A stretch of 64,000 nt of DNA from Ricinus communis (Eukaryota; Streptophyta; Magnoliopsida; Malpighiales; Euphorbiaceae), in contig NC_063261.1 in NCBI RefSeq assembly GCF_019578655.1, positions 9,122,446 through 9,186,445 on the forward strand, in the 5' to 3' direction. The notes beneath the pieces were generated by a model. That model made no database searches and was not told where the DNA came from. It saw nothing but the letters and a program-made list of their open reading frames with translations. Shown in pieces: positions 32,825-45,327 of this stretch. The position numbers and the translations under genes were made by a program. Positions within the stretch are counted from its first letter, which is position 1, and each line of letters begins with the position of its first letter.

Positions 32825-33132
32825 AGCTGGTTTGGTTATCTTTTAAACTCTAGTATCATTGAGCCATTGTAGTTTGTATGGCCTAGGATGCTTTTGTGTC
32901 GGTAGCTTCAGTTTTTCCACAAGAAGTGTACTAGCAACATTTATACAACTACTGTTGTCAACAATTAAATTGCGAGTTTATTAGAAATCAGGCAACGTGT
33001 GTGAAATAAATTCTCATATTACTTAGTATCATCATAATCATCATGCTTCACGTGAACGTTTAATGTATGCTGCAAAATAAGTGCCTCCCCTTTTGCAAAA
33101 TCCACATCATTATTCTCATCACTATTACTATT

Positions 33133-34258
33133 TCATCCTTCACTAAAAGACTTTATATCCTTATCCACCATGACCATTACCCGTTTGTTGGGGCATTGAG
33201 ATGCTATGTATCCACTTTCTAAGCATTTGAAGCATCTGATTTCCCTACTAAGTGCCGCTAGTTCTTTACCTTTACTTTTATCATTATTAAACTTAGAAGA
33301 TTCATCTTTGACTTTAGGTGTAGTTTTATCATCCTTTTTATTCCAATTAGATTTCCATGTTGAATTAGCCCCTCCTAAGTAAGGTTTTGAATCATACCTA
33401 GACAAACCCTTTCTTTTAAGTTGTTTCTCAATCTTCATGGCTACACTCAACATGTCTTCTACATCAACAAAGTGTTATAACTCCACTTGGTCAGCTATAT
33501 TCTTGTCCAAACCACTAAGGAATCTTGCCATGGTTGCCTCAAAATCCTCCTCCACATTTGCATGGATCATGGCCATCTCTATTTCCTTATGATATTCTTT
33601 AACTAACATGCTTCCTTGGGTCAATCTTTATAAGCGATTGTGAAGTTCCCGGTAGTAATAATTAGGAACAAAATTTTGATTCATGATTCTTTTCATTTCT
33701 ATGCATGTCTCCACTAGTTTATCACTATTTTTGTACCTTTCTTTCACTAGATGATCCCACCACATAATAGCATAGTCAGTAAATTCAACAGCAGCTAGTT
33801 TTATCTTTTTTTCTTTTGAGTAGTTGTGACACTCGAAGAACATTTCCATCTTTCTATCCCACTCCAAATAAGCATTAGAATCATTCTTTCCTTTGAACAG
33901 TGGGATTTTCATCTTAATGGTTCCAATGTTGTAGTCCCCCATGTCATTTCTATTATATCTCCTATTATTCTGCCTTCTTAAGTTAAGGACAGTTTCATTT
34001 TCGTCATCTTCGTCCAATGATCATCCTCAAATTCAAGTAATGCGTTCATTCCTCTAGGAGCTTTAAGCGCTTTCCTTTGTTATGGTTGCGCTCTATCATG
34101 GTTCTGTTTCTCATACCTCTCCATTCTACTAGCCACTTCACTAAATCTTCTTTCTAGGGCTGCAAATGTTCCTCTAAGTCCTTCCATATTGAAAGCTTCT
34201 TGCTTTGCATCATTTCCCCCTCCAAATATGCTAGCTTCTTCGATTGTAGTTTTAGACA
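33133..34258 (-). pseudogene. gag (element D), broken
   Basis: The N-terminal part (MSKTTIEEASIFGGG...) stops at 34080. Then, in another frame, GDYNIGTIKMKIPLFKG, SNAYLEWDRKMEMFFECHNY, EFTDYAIMWWDHL and FVPNYYYRELHNRL. A TAA follows where relatives read Gln, and the same frame continues [16 protein letters not shown] to ADQVEL, a further stop, and on to the zinc knuckle CFKCLESGYIASQCP (CX2CX4HX4C pattern with Ile in place of the His, so the finger is damaged). This is the RNA-binding nucleocapsid part. Confidence 0.82.
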
Positions 34259-34270
34259 TGATCACAAAGT

Positions 34271-34929
34271 CAAGTGAACTTTTAAAGAAGGAAAAGATTA
34301 GAAAATCCTCACCACTCCCTCACGTGTTTCACTCTATAATTGAAATCACTTACACTCGTCTTTCGCTCTATTTTTTGGCTTTTCTCGATGCTAATCTCAC
34401 CACTCTTGTCTTTTACCTTTCAATTGTTCTTTTTGAGCCTTTATAAGTTACTTAAAGAACACAATCAAACAAGAAGAGTGTGATTTGTTCAATGGATTCA
34501 ATTAAGCAAGCTGAATTCCCAATGTATAGGTAGGCCTTTTAAAGTAGTTTAGTAAAAAGAGGAAAAAATTAATACCCAATCCAAGTTTAGCAACAATTAA
34601 AATTAGAGCAGATAAGGCAAGAAATAATAGAACAGGAAGGTTAGGTCCAAACATGTAGAAAAAGACATTTCAAAATAAACTTATTGTGATTTTTGCAAAA
34701 TAAGAATATATGTGAGATTTAATCAATCATCATACCAAATTAATCATTAATCATGAAAATAAAAAAGAAATAAAGGAAATAATAGATCCTAAACATATTG
34801 GCAATCTCAAGTGAACAAATTAACAAAAGTAGGCAAATCCATCATATGGCAAATGCAAATAAGGAAACTTTCTAAAAAAATTTAACATAATAAAAGTTTC
34901 ATTGGATAGATAATTAAAATATCAACAAA
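34271..34929. other. Non-coding flank upstream of element D gag
   Basis: AT-rich, probably the 5' leader of D, but no PBS or LTR end was recognised. It ends at the B2 target site. Confidence 0.4.
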
Positions 34930-34934
34930 CCTTA
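34930..34934. repeat. Target duplication CCTTA, left copy
   Basis: CCTTA, identical to 40200-40204. Confidence 0.93.
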
Positions 34935-37432
34935 TGTCACGACCCGATTTGTGGGCCTGTGACCGGCGGTAGGGAATGGGTAGGCTTAAGGTCACCAAAT
35001 CCCGTAGTAAGCCTGACTATTCACAAACTCAATCAAATTAAAATCTGAATTCAATCCAAAGCACTTTTTTCACAATTAATCTTAAATCAACGGGTACTAT
35101 AAATTAAATCAGTCTGCCAGCATAATTAGGCGAGACTTGAATTTATATAAAATTACGAACTGATAAGTCTAAAAATATCCACTGTAGAGAATCTAAAATT
35201 TTACAAGTCAAACATACCAAAATCAATTAAATCAACTCGATGATGAAGGAGTAAGGTTGCTAGATAAGAACTGCAGAAAGACTAGCAATCACCTGAAAAA
35301 TAGTGAAATTGAGACTGTTAGTCTCAAGAGTGAGTTAAAATCATATATCCCAAAAATGAATATAAACACTTCAATAAAATATTTGCTTAATTTAAAATAA
35401 AAATACATGTCATGCTATGCTTCTGCAAAATAAAATAAAATAAATTTTTATTTCATACCATGGGACAGAGTACCTCAGCAAAACGCTAATCCCAACACTA
35501 ACATCTCGACTCTCTCATTCTAACAGAACTGGCGCCCAAAGAGCAAAGCTCGACCGGGGTCCTTAATTCCAGTCCGGTCACTTAATTATCACCATAAGTC
35601 TTAGCCTTTCGGCTCTCTTACTCTAATAAGACGAAGCTCGACTAGGGTCCTTAAGTCCAGTCTGGTCACTTAGGTTTCCAAATAAGCCGGCGCCCAGAGA
35701 GCAATGCTCGACCAGGGACCTTTACTCCGGCAAACTCATTCTACTCAGCCAAGAGAGCAATGCTTGACCAGGGCAAGTCCTAAATCTACCATTTTAAATT
35801 TACCTTTTTTTTTTACTATTTGTCTTATATTCTTACCGGTGCGTACACGGTCCTGATGCAACCTATGAGGTGGCATGCTCTACAGTCGTCCCATCCCGAG
35901 TCAACATGAAATCAATAAAATCATAATGCAAAAAATGAAACATATATAAATAGTAAATAAATAAATAATTAAAATATTAAATATGTAATCAAAACTATTT
36001 GATAACATCTTGGCATGATACATATAAATAGACATATGACTTTAACTCACAGTTCTAACAACCTCCTAGCTCTGTTCCGATGCCTCGGGTGGAGCGAGTC
36101 GAACTGACGGATTATCGGGATACTTGATCACTTGGTCGATTCACCTCTAGCTGCCAGAGTCCGATCAATGATTCGAGCGCGCCTACAGACTTGAGACGAC
36201 CCGTTGATGACGATCCCAGCTTCCGATCTTCCAATCTGACCCCCGATCATCTAGAAAGATTTACAGACGATCTCAATTTTCAAACGGAGCCCGATCGCCG
36301 CGAAACCGGTGCCATTAGAAAGCTTGAGCTGGGGGGAGTCCGGATATATCCTCAGATCAGCCAAAACTCGCCGGAACTTGTCAAAAAAGTTAGAAGACTC
36401 GGTTGCCATCGCCTCGCCGGAACTCCTTCCTCTGGCCACCATTGGATGCCGGAGACGCTCGAAACGGCGGCAAGAAAGCTGTTGCCGCTTCCTCGTGTTC
36501 TCCCGTTATCGCCGCCTGCTGGAGCCTCTGCCGCCGCTGCCGGTGCACTCACCGGCCTTCGCTACACCTTCGGTCGTCGCCACCATGCTCAGCCGAACCT
36601 CCCTCGCTCTTCCGCCGTCGACGCAGCGCCTCTCTCTCCTTTCTTCTTCCTCCCTAATCTCCTTCTTCTCCTTTTCTTTTCTTTCTTCTCTATATCGACT
36701 TTTAGTCCTTGAACTTTCCTTCTTTACCATTTAGTCATTCAACTTTTTTAATTACAACAATTTCGTCCTGTAAAATTTCTGATTAACCCTTAAACTTTTC
36801 TTTAGCTTTTCAATTAAGCCCCTAACTATTTAATTTAGGCCAAAAATAGAATTATTGAAAATATAGAATTACTTATTTATCTTTGCTTTTAAATGTAAAA
36901 TTATCAAAATGCCCTTGCCGACATATTTAATTATAAAAATACCCAACATACAAATTTTCATTAAAATCCCATATAATAAAATTATATTTTTAATCCTTAT
37001 TCCAAAATAAATTTTCAATTTAATCCTAACACACATTTAAGTAATTAATCAATTTGCTAAATATTTTTTAATTAAAATTAACACCATTAGCTAATTAAAA
37101 TGTAATTTTTCAATAATTCTTTTATAAAATATTCTTTACTAATTCTTTCATAACTTTCAATATAGAAATTAATTTATATATTCATATTGGGGAAAAGAAA
37201 TTGAATGACCGAAAATACAATCCATTTTCTAAAGAATTTACTTAATTAATTTCTTAAAAATCAAACAAATTAGATATACAAAATAACTGCCTTATGTTGT
37301 CTAGCATTAAAATTCTATTTAAATCATTCCAATTAAATCAAATAAAAATAAAGTAAAATAAATTTAAATAAAAACTCATTTATTAACTATTACTAATATT
37401 ATTATTACTAAAAGAAAATCTCGAGTATTACA
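34935..37432 (-). repeat. Left (3') LTR of B2, long form
   Basis: 2498 bp. Shares both ends and several inner blocks with the right LTR but is about 1.4 kb longer, because the right copy has lost several internal segments. It includes a GC-rich island. Confidence 0.88.
36120..36640 (-). other. GC-rich island inside the B2 left LTR
   Basis: About 520 bp rich in CG and CCG/CGG runs in AT-rich surroundings, with a CT-rich stretch on its right (36640-36700) and GATATAGAG on the minus strand near 36690 as a possible TATA. In element sense it would be the transcribed leader downstream of the promoter. Overlapping open frames on both strands (for example 36191-36712 plus, 36352-36552 minus) are Pro/Leu/Arg- or Ala/Gly-rich and probably a by-product of composition. 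Confidence 0.5.
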
Positions 37433-37448
37433 CTCTCTCCCCCTTAAG
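37433..37448 (-). other. Polypurine tract of B2
   Basis: On the minus strand CTTAAGGGGGAGAG sits directly before the LTR start. It is preceded by the AATTCGAGGACGAATTTT sequence usual for Del/Tekay elements. Confidence 0.85.
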
Positions 37449-39093
37449 AAAATTCGTCCTCGAATTTTTTAACAGAAAAAAAGGGGTTCACACTAAAACT
37501 GAAACTAATGAGAGTAAGAACCTCTCATCTCCAGCTCAGCTTCACGGGTACTATCCTTGACAGAAATATTCAACCACAAGACCCATCGATAAAACCCTTG
37601 ATCAAAACTAGCGAACCTGAGAATCTGCGATCACCAACTAACTGCAACACAAGTGAAAGATCTTAAATACACTTCCTCAACACAGATCTACAAAATACTG
37701 GATTGACCTGCTAGAAAATACATTTGGCGGCAAGTCTAACTTGCATGCCACCTTACCAATCCTGCCGATAATTCTAAGGGTTCCACACAATAAGAGCTAA
37801 CTTGCCTTCCTTACCACACCGCATTACTTCTTGCATAAGAGAGACCTTAAGAATACATACTTTTCTAATACAAATCTCCACGCACTCTTACTTCGGGCCT
37901 GCATAACTCCTATGCCTTCTGAAAGCTGTCTTTAGCTGCTCGCGAGAAAAAGAGTCTTCTCTGAAATGATCTGTACTAATTCTGTTCTTGCCAAAATCCA
38001 CTCGCCAACTTCTTTCCTAATGACGTGTCCCTTGCACGTACAGAATATCCTTAACATCCACATCACATCATCCACAACACATCATCCACATCATATCATC
38101 CATACCACATCATCCACGTCACATCATCCATCTGGTTGCGATAACTGATACAAGACCAAATGGATATTGAAATCACGCCATCTTGACATAAAATTCCTCC
38201 TCGAATGGAATCTAGAAAATCTTCTTTATTCCTCTACAGTCCAACATGGAGCCGACTACGCCACAGATCCATTCTCACAACAACTACACTTGTCATCTAG
38301 AGAATTCCAAGCTAACACAATTTACTTTGAAAGATTTACTTATTTACTTACTTTATAATCAACACAGATATAAATTATTATTATCTTGAAAAACACTTCT
38401 ATAAAATCATAAAATCTCTAGCCATTTTCTTTATATAAAATTCCACAACGTCGCGCACTAGGGTGATGATGCCCCCTATCACCAAGGGTTGCAATGCATG
38501 ATGTATGATGCATGCCCTAAAAATGAGTTATGGAATTATGCATGCCTAACAATGAAATGCCATAATAAATTCTTGCGGGACTGGGCGCAATATTGAATTT
38601 TAAAACACTTTGTTCTACTTAGAAAAATAAATAGTGTTTGCTTAAGCTTCTCCAGATTTCGAGCTTCTTATAACCACAAAACTCAACCATATATGCTCTG
38701 ACCTCTACTCGACTTTCCATGTACTAACTTCGATTCTACTCATTGAGGTGATACCCGATACGATGACGAGGCAGTTCATGACACGACTACAACTACGCTC
38801 TGCACTAATTTTGACTGTGGTGCCCATCACCGAAACAACAATCGAAGCATCCAAGGCCAGTCTGCACTAATCACTCGAAAAAATGGCACGAGTCTACCGC
38901 GCTTCTGATTTTACTATCGCTACAACTCTCATTCTCAACACAGCATCAAAGACAAGCTCACAAGAAAAGAATGATAGACTCTCTAATAGTGAAACCTGAG
39001 ACACTAGAGTCAATGGAAACAAACAAGATAGACTTGATCCTAGCTCCGCAGTACCAAGAATCTTAACCTAGGTTGAAGGAAATCTAAACCTAG
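37449..39093 (-). other. Internal region of B2, non-coding
   Basis: No gag, protease, RT or integrase remnant was recognised in either strand. It contains the 14-bp tandem repeat at 38056-38131 and short ORFs without similarity that I know. Confidence 0.6.
38056..38131. repeat. 14-bp tandem repeat
   Basis: Five units of the type ATCCACATCACATC plus six bases of a sixth, with one to three differences per unit. Confidence 0.92.
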
Positions 39094-39105
39094 GCTCTAA
39101 TACCA
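39094..39105 (-). other. Primer binding site of B2 (tRNA-iMet type)
   Basis: On the minus strand TGGTATTAGAGC, one change (C-to-T) from the usual TGGTATCAGAGC, four bases from the LTR end. Confidence 0.88.
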
Positions 39106-39109
39106 ACTT

Positions 39110-40199
39110 TGTCACGACCTGATCTGTGGGCCCGTGACCGGCACTAAGGAATGGGTAGGCCTAAGGCCACCAAATCCTGTAGTAAGCCTAACTATTCACA
39201 AACTCAATCAAATTAAAATCTGAAACTCAATCCAAAGTACTTTTTTCACAATTAATCTTAAATCAACGGGTACTATAAATTAAATTCGGTCCGCCATCAT
39301 AATTAGGCGAGACTTGAATTTATATAAAATTACGAACTTTTAAGTCTAAAAATTTCTACTGTGGAGAATCTAAAATCTTACAAGTCAAACATACCAAAAC
39401 CAATTACATCAACTCGATGATGAAGGAGTCGGGTTGCTAGATAAGAACTGCGAGAAGACTAACAATCACCTGAAAAATAGTGAAACTGAGACTGTCAGTC
39501 TCGAGAGTGAGTTAAAATCATATATCCCAAAAACAAATATAAACACTTCAATAAAATATTTGCTTAATTTAAAATAAAAATACATGTCATGTCATGCTAT
39601 GCTTCTGCAAAATAAAATAAAATAATTTTTTTATTTCATACCACGGGACGGAGTACCTCAACAGAGGTCACTTAGGTTTCCAAATAAGCTGACGCCCAGA
39701 GAGCAATGCTCTACCAGGGCAAGTCCTAAATTTACCTTTTTAAATTTACCCTTTTTTTTATTATCTGTCTCAGATTCCTACCGGTGCACACGCGGTCCTG
39801 ATGCTACCCACCAGGTGGCATGCTCTATAGCCGTCCCATCCCGAGTCAACATGAAATCAATAAAATCATAATGCAGAAAATGAAACATATATAAATAGTA
39901 AATAAATAAATAATAAAAATATGAAATCATGTAATCAGAACTATTTCATAAAATCTTGGCATGACACATATAAACAGACATATGACTTTACTAATTCTTT
40001 CATAACTTTCAATATAGAAATTAATTTATGTATTCATTTAAAAACGAAACAGATTAGATATACAAAATAACTCCCTTATGTTGTCTAGCATTAAAATTCT
40101 ATTTAAATCATTCCAATTAAATCAAATAAAAATAAAGTAAACTCATTTATCAACTATTACTTATATTATTATTACTAAAAGAAAATCTCGGGTATTACA
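39110..40199 (-). repeat. Right (5') LTR of B2, deleted form
   Basis: 1090 bp. Compared with the left LTR it lacks about 0.18 kb after GTACCTCA(A/G)CA and about 1.1 kb between CATATGACTTTA and CTAATTCTTTCATAAC, including the GC island, plus two smaller losses near 40035 and 40137. It ends GGTATTACA. Confidence 0.9.
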
Positions 40200-40204
40200 C
40201 CTTA
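40200..40204. repeat. Target duplication CCTTA, right copy
   Basis: CCTTA, identical to 34930-34934. Confidence 0.93.
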
Positions 40205-42717
40205 TCATGGAAAATCCGATTGAAAACCCTAATCATGCATATATTAGATTAAAATATTCATATTTATGGAAAAATCGAGTAGATCTAGCCTAATCATATT
40301 AAGTTTCAGAAGAAAAAACCTAGTCAGGTGAATAAAACTAGCAAATCTAGATCATGTGAACAATGAATCTAAACATATGAAGGCATATGTTAAAACTAGA
40401 TCAAGCATGTAAAAAATATCATATCACATTTAAATAATAAGCAAATAGTAATCAAAATAAAGAAAGTAAACATGATCAGATGATGGATGGAGAAACCCTC
40501 AGGATGTTACCGTATTGTGCAGTCTTTTGAATTTTAGGACGGGGAAATGGTTTAAAGATAGGGTTCTATAATGTTTAGGTTTTGGAAATCTTAGTACGTT
40601 TCGGTATTTTCTACCTAGCATTTACCAAAATGGGAGGAAACCCTAGGAGCCAGGATATGAACCCAACTAATTATAAAAAATTCTAGGAATAATTAAAGAT
40701 AATTAATTGGTTTTATCAAAATCGTCTTTCAAGCGATAAATACAAAGCTTTAAAACTTGAGATAATATCAATAAAAATCCATTTTATTATCGAAAATGAT
40801 TAAAAACTCAGATAATATCTATAAAAGTCTCTTTAGAAAATTAATTTTGATAATTACGGATGTTTAAAATATAAAAATTATCACAAATTACCGTAAAAAC
40901 CCAATTTTGTAGGCAATCGGTACTGTACAGAGCTGTTGACTCTGGAGGCTAGCAGAAGTTTAAAGTTTTCCTATTTAGTCCCTAATTTTGACTATTCAAT
41001 CAATTTTGACTCTTCCAGTCAATTTTGGCCAATTTTGATTATTCTTATTTTGAAAAATAACATTTTGGCTCAATCGGATGTAACCCTAACCGAGAGTTCG
41101 ACCTTCCACACTTCTATCAGATCTGAGAGGAATAGCGATTTTTATCATCGGGCTTTTTAAAGTTTTCTCGATATTTAGACTCAATATTATGATGTTTACA
41201 CCCAAGATATTATAGAAGTATTAAAGTTAATTCCAGACATACTCTCATGATCATGAAAATAATTAAAACCCATTAAGCCTTATGGTTAATGATAAAGTCA
41301 TATAGGATTGAGATCATCTCTGATTCTTACTTTCGTAAGTCGAGTAATTCATGAAATAATACTAGATTTTGATTCTCAATCCATCACCTAATATCTTAAA
41401 CATGTAAATATCTACCCACAATACTCACAAGAACAATAGAAAACCAAATTGCTAAATCATACTTTATTTACTCATCCATCAATAGTTTATTGCAAGACAA
41501 TCATAACTGTGTTCAGGGTGGTTCACCCATTCCCTAGAACTTAATGAAATAAGCCATTGATGGCTTTATTCAAATTTAAATCAAAAGAATAGAGAAACAA
41601 CAAAATCGTTATAGTAAAAAGTATAAAAATCTAAAAAGAAGTTTTTGATATGTTTCTCTATTGAAATCTCTACTCTAGATGAAGTCTTGAGTATTGATCT
41701 CCAAGTCGAGTCTTCAGACTTTTCTCTCTTGTTGATGGTTGCCCCCTTTCTTTTCTATCTTCTCTAACTTAAGGAAACTCTAAAAAGTCTTATGTTTTCT
41801 TTTAAAACACAAAAGTACGCATAACAGACAAATTGTTGTCATGCGTCTCTAAAAGGGTGAGTATGGGTGGCTGTTTCGGGTGCATACCCAAGTGCTTTTA
41901 GTGACTACGGCACTGTAAGGCTTTTTCAACCTAATCGGGAATATGCTAACTAGTCACAGAGACTAGCATGGAGATGGAAGTCGCCACCCAGGTAAAAGGG
42001 ACACTTTTACTAATAAGTGGCATTTCTTGATTCCATAAGGAAGCTTATGTCATAAATCCATAAATGGATCGGGAAGCCAACTTCCTTATTTTTGTATATT
42101 TGTCTTTAATTTTATTGTCTAACAAGTTATTCCTTATAAAGGCAACATAAATATATCTACACATTAAGTGTCACAACATGTGAGATCCACCTAAATCTAG
42201 CCCATTTTTATTAAAGCCAACCCATACATTAAAGTTATTAACATAACTTACTAATTAATTATATACAAGGGCCCTACCTAGTCTAGCCCACTTACAGATT
42301 ATGCTTTAATTTTCAGCCTTTAAGCCTAATTGACTACTTATAAAAAGGTTTAATTCAATGATCCTAAATCTAATATGGTCCAATTTAAGCTAACTAAAGC
42401 ATGGTAAAGCCGTTAAGTCTATATGAATTTTAAGTTAAAGCCTAATTACCATCTTAATTAAACTAATGGACTAAAGTTTTAATGCCAAGTCCAATTTTAA
42501 AGCCCAAGTCTATTTGACCAGTTTTAATTACGCAATCATACAATATATATTTGGCATCCATCAAAGATAAAAGCAAAAAACAAAGGGCAGGAAATAAATC
42601 TAGCTATTACAATTCACCTACAACTAAAAAAAAAAGGAAAACCCTAAAAGTAAGTTATAATGCATGAAATTGGCAAAAATACATCAAAAATCTCAAAATC
42701 AACCTAATATTATAGAC

Positions 42718-42772
42718 AGTCGATCGGCTCAAAGTGAAGAGTCAATCGACTCTACATTGAGCCGATCGGCTC
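42718..42772. repeat. Dyad array, E-type
   Basis: AGTCGATCGGCT, then GAGTCAATCGACTC (42739-42752), then a perfect 14-bp palindrome GAGCCGATCGGCTC (42759-42772), spaced at about 20 bp. Confidence 0.75.
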
Positions 42773-43854
42773 AAGAGGCTTTCTGCGGTTTTTCCTCAAT
42801 TTTTCCACCTAGAAACGATTTTTACATGTATAGAGGGAACAAATTTAGTCAGAAAATCTATAATTAACAAAAAAATGAAATATAAGCTAATTATATCTAT
42901 TATTAACTAATCAAATTCAAAACTCTAATTAAATGAGATTCAAAACACTAGGTGTTCTTATTATCATATTTAAAAACCCAATACAATCAACATGCTAATA
43001 TAAAAGAATTCTAATCTAATAATGTGAATTATGTAGAATACACATAAAAGACATTCCTAATATATTCTCATAAATAAAAAGATATACATAAGCAATAAGA
43101 GAAGAGATATTGATGATGTTGGTGTAGGGGAATCCACAAGTTGTCAATTTTAGTTGTCGTTTTGTGAGTCTCGGGAGATAAAGAAGATGTTGAATCAAAA
43201 AGGGGATGAGAATCCAGTTTTACTTTTGGAATCTGAGGAAAGTCTCTGTCATTCTTTAATGGGTTTCCTAATTTGGAAGTTCTTTTCTAGTGGCTTGCTA
43301 AGGGTTTCTTCTTTATATGTGTTGATGAAATTTTTTTGCTCTAGTTATTATGCTCGGATATGCTAACTCTAGATCTAGACCACACTATTCTATTTATAGG
43401 AGTAGGCTTAGAAAATCCTAGGAGATATTAATAATTATTCAATGAAAATAATAGGCTGCAATTATTCTTCCCCTTTATTGGTTGGTCCGGGTTTGCTTTT
43501 GCCTGGGCTGGTGACCTTTCCGATGTTGCAATGATCTGGATGGCTACCTCTGCTCGGGAATGAGTCCATATATGGGTTCAAGACGAGGAGGACTTCGACT
43601 CTCAACTCTTTCTTGATCAGGAAGTTGCTGCTCTTTAAATGTCAAAAGCTTGTTGATTCCTTGCGAGAATATCAAATGAAAAGGGATTTATTCTTTTAAT
43701 TTCAAACAATTATCATAAAAAAATATTTATAAAAATTCCAATAATTATCATAAATACCTTCTAGAAACTTATTTTTACTAGTCTTTAGCGTTTTATATCG
43801 AAAATACACATGAAACAGTGTCAAATTCGAAAAATAGCTAATCACCTAGTGTAG

Positions 43855-43925
43855 AGCCAATCGGCTATATGCTAAGCCAACCGACTCTCTCTCGAGCTGA
43901 TTGGACTGTGCATGGAGCCAATTTC
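43855..43925. repeat. Dyad array, E-type
   Basis: Four imperfect dyads of the AGCCAATCGGCT type at 43855-43866, 43874-43887, 43893-43905 and 43914-43922, with TATGC and TGTGCA in the spacers as in E1 and E2. Confidence 0.6.
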
Positions 43926-44300
43926 CTGTAAGAAGCAAAAGTTCTAGAAATTTTGACAATTTAGTCCTTGAACTTGTGAAAACTGCCGTTTTACCACTCG
44001 AATTTTATTTTTCCAATCAATTGGGTCCAAATTAATTTTAGAGAAGTAATTTTAAGTCCAATTGTTCCCAGCCTTCTTTAAGATACGCCTTCTCAATCTC
44101 TGAGACTTGAGAAAGGCAGTAACTTTCATCATCGAATTTTCCGTAATTCCTTCCATATCTAGATCTCGGAAATGGGTATTGATAGTTGCTCCTCGTTTGT
44201 CGAAATTTATAATATCAAGGATATAGTTAAAAAAGGATATCTTGGTGAGCTGTAGAAGTCACACTCTGTAAGGTCGAGAAAGGAATTTGGGTTAATATGG

Positions 44301-44549
44301 GGACCATGCCTGCTTAACTTTTGAGGACTTTGCCTGCTTGCATTTGGGAACTATGCCCGTCAATTTGGGCACTATGTCCATTGGTTTGGGTACCACACCC
44401 ATAGATTTGGGGACCACGCTTGCTGATTTGGGCACCACAGCCATTGATGTGGGAGCCATGCCTGCTGACTTGCGAACCACGCTCTTTGATATGGGTACCA
44501 TGCCCCTTTGATATGGGAGCCACGCCCTTCGATATGGGTACGATACCGT
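44301..44549. repeat. ~27-bp minisatellite, about nine units
   Basis: Degenerate units of the type TTTGGG(A/C)ACCA(T/C)GCCC(A/G)T(T)GAT. The period is a multiple of three, so on the minus strand it is open in all three frames and would encode nine-residue repeats (for example xVVPKSMGV). It lies just upstream of the E2 promoter region. Coding is doubtful. Confidence 0.85.
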
Positions 44550-44915
44550 TTTACTTTTACAGAGACTACTTTTTGGTTTTTTTCAATTTTAGGATATAAT
44601 TTACCATTATAGGTCAATTCAATAAATTTCCACTTTTGGGTGCTTTTGGTTAAAAATTCCCGCCCTAGGGTGCAATCTGGCTTAATTGACGTCCTTCAAA
44701 AGCTGTATTGGTACTTGGCTTGCTCAGGGGCTAAAACATAATTTTGATAGGTCAGGGACCAAACTTGTAATTTTTCAAAACTTTCTGCCTCGGGATGCAC
44801 ACTAACCCTCCATGTGCCTTTTGGGAACTCGTGTTGGATTTCAGTCCATTTAGGGACTAAAATATAATTTCAAAGGGCCAAGGGCCTAAATGACACTTCT
44901 GCCCCTTTTAAGGCC

Positions 44916-44923
44916 TATATATA
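44916..44923 (+). promoter_or_regulatory. TATA box of repeat E2
   Basis: TATATATA after AAGGCC, same place as in E1, about 125 bases before the ATG at 45048. Confidence 0.55.
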
Positions 44924-45047
44924 CCCTCATTCCTATTCATTCATCACCTTATCCAATTTCCTTTTTTGTTTTCTCTCAAACCTTCTTTCGCCTTTTTTTT
45001 GATTTCTCAGCTAACGCTTAGCCATATTTTATGAAACCAGTCTTAAA

Positions 45048-45101
45048 ATGGTGGCCTCATCTTCTAGATTCTCTAGGCGTACTCCAATTGCGCCCAATTA
45101 G
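45048..45101 (+). pseudogene. First exon remnant of E2 (MVASSSRF...)
   Basis: MVASSSRFSRRTPIAPN then TAG. Start and first eight residues agree with E1. The chloroplast insert found in E1 would fall directly after this point and is absent here. Confidence 0.5.
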
Positions 45102-45327
45102 GAGTTCAAACCATCGATTTCTCGCTAGAATGACTTAGGGCTTGTAAAAGGAGAAAAAATTCCTCTCTTGGAAAAATTAAACACACACCGATCACTTTTA
45201 GCCATTAGAGAGGTACTTTTTCAGCTTTAAACTGTGTTTCCTGTCATATATATATTAGATAAACGTGTTATTTACTCAAAATGCATGAAAACTATGAAGA
45301 AATTGAAGAAAATCGTGTGCCCTAACC

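Larger units (their letters stand above)
28120..34270 (-). mobile_element. Chromovirus-like Ty3/Gypsy element D, degraded
   Basis: Minus-strand gag-pol without intact LTRs: gag (34258 down to 33133), protease (about 32824-32600), RT (about 32240-31480), RNase H (31480-31000), integrase (31000-28420, interrupted), then a tail with GPLT where relatives have GPITRSRAKK. The integrase and gag are of chromovirus type (CRM/Reina-like; clade unresolved, no chromodomain seen). Many stops and frameshifts. Element B2 lies upstream at 34935. No 5' LTR or PBS was recognised. Confidence 0.8.
34935..40199 (-). mobile_element. Non-autonomous LTR element B2
   Basis: 5265 bp between perfect CCTTA duplications. 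Outer ends are TGTCACGACC (left) and GGTATTACA (right), so in element sense the LTR runs TGTAATACC to GGTCGTGACA. The PBS (tRNA-iMet type) lies beside the right LTR and the PPT beside the left one, proving minus orientation. The internal part is only 1.68 kb with no gag or pol. The LTR ends, PBS and PPT style (AATTTTCTTAAGGGGGAGAG) match Del/Tekay chromoviruses, so it is probably a deletion derivative or parasite of that clade. Confidence 0.88.
40205..44300. other. Unassigned repeat-like region
   Basis: About 4.1 kb, AT-rich, no gene supported. Its left part should continue the DNA that lay left of B2 (leader side of D). Near 41965-42000, AGATGGAAGTCGCCACCCAGG resembles a 'gagtcgccacc' block seen in plant LTRs. 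42080-42600 has LTR-like AT-rich sequence. On the minus strand TCCTATAAATAGAATAG near 43388-43404 is a possible TATA box. Dyad arrays at 42718 and 43855 are listed separately. Confidence 0.4.

Noticed and set aside
36191..36734. Overlapping ORFs on both strands (up to 173 codons)
   Set aside because: They fall in the GC island of the B2 left LTR, share no known domain, and the island is absent from the right LTR.
40936..41160. 74-codon plus-strand ORF
   Set aside because: No recognisable domain, AT-rich surroundings and no conserved copy; length is within chance for this composition.
44292..44617. Three minus-strand ORFs that could encode a repeat protein
   Set aside because: They arise from a minisatellite whose unit length is a multiple of three. 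No start context, domain or conserved flank.
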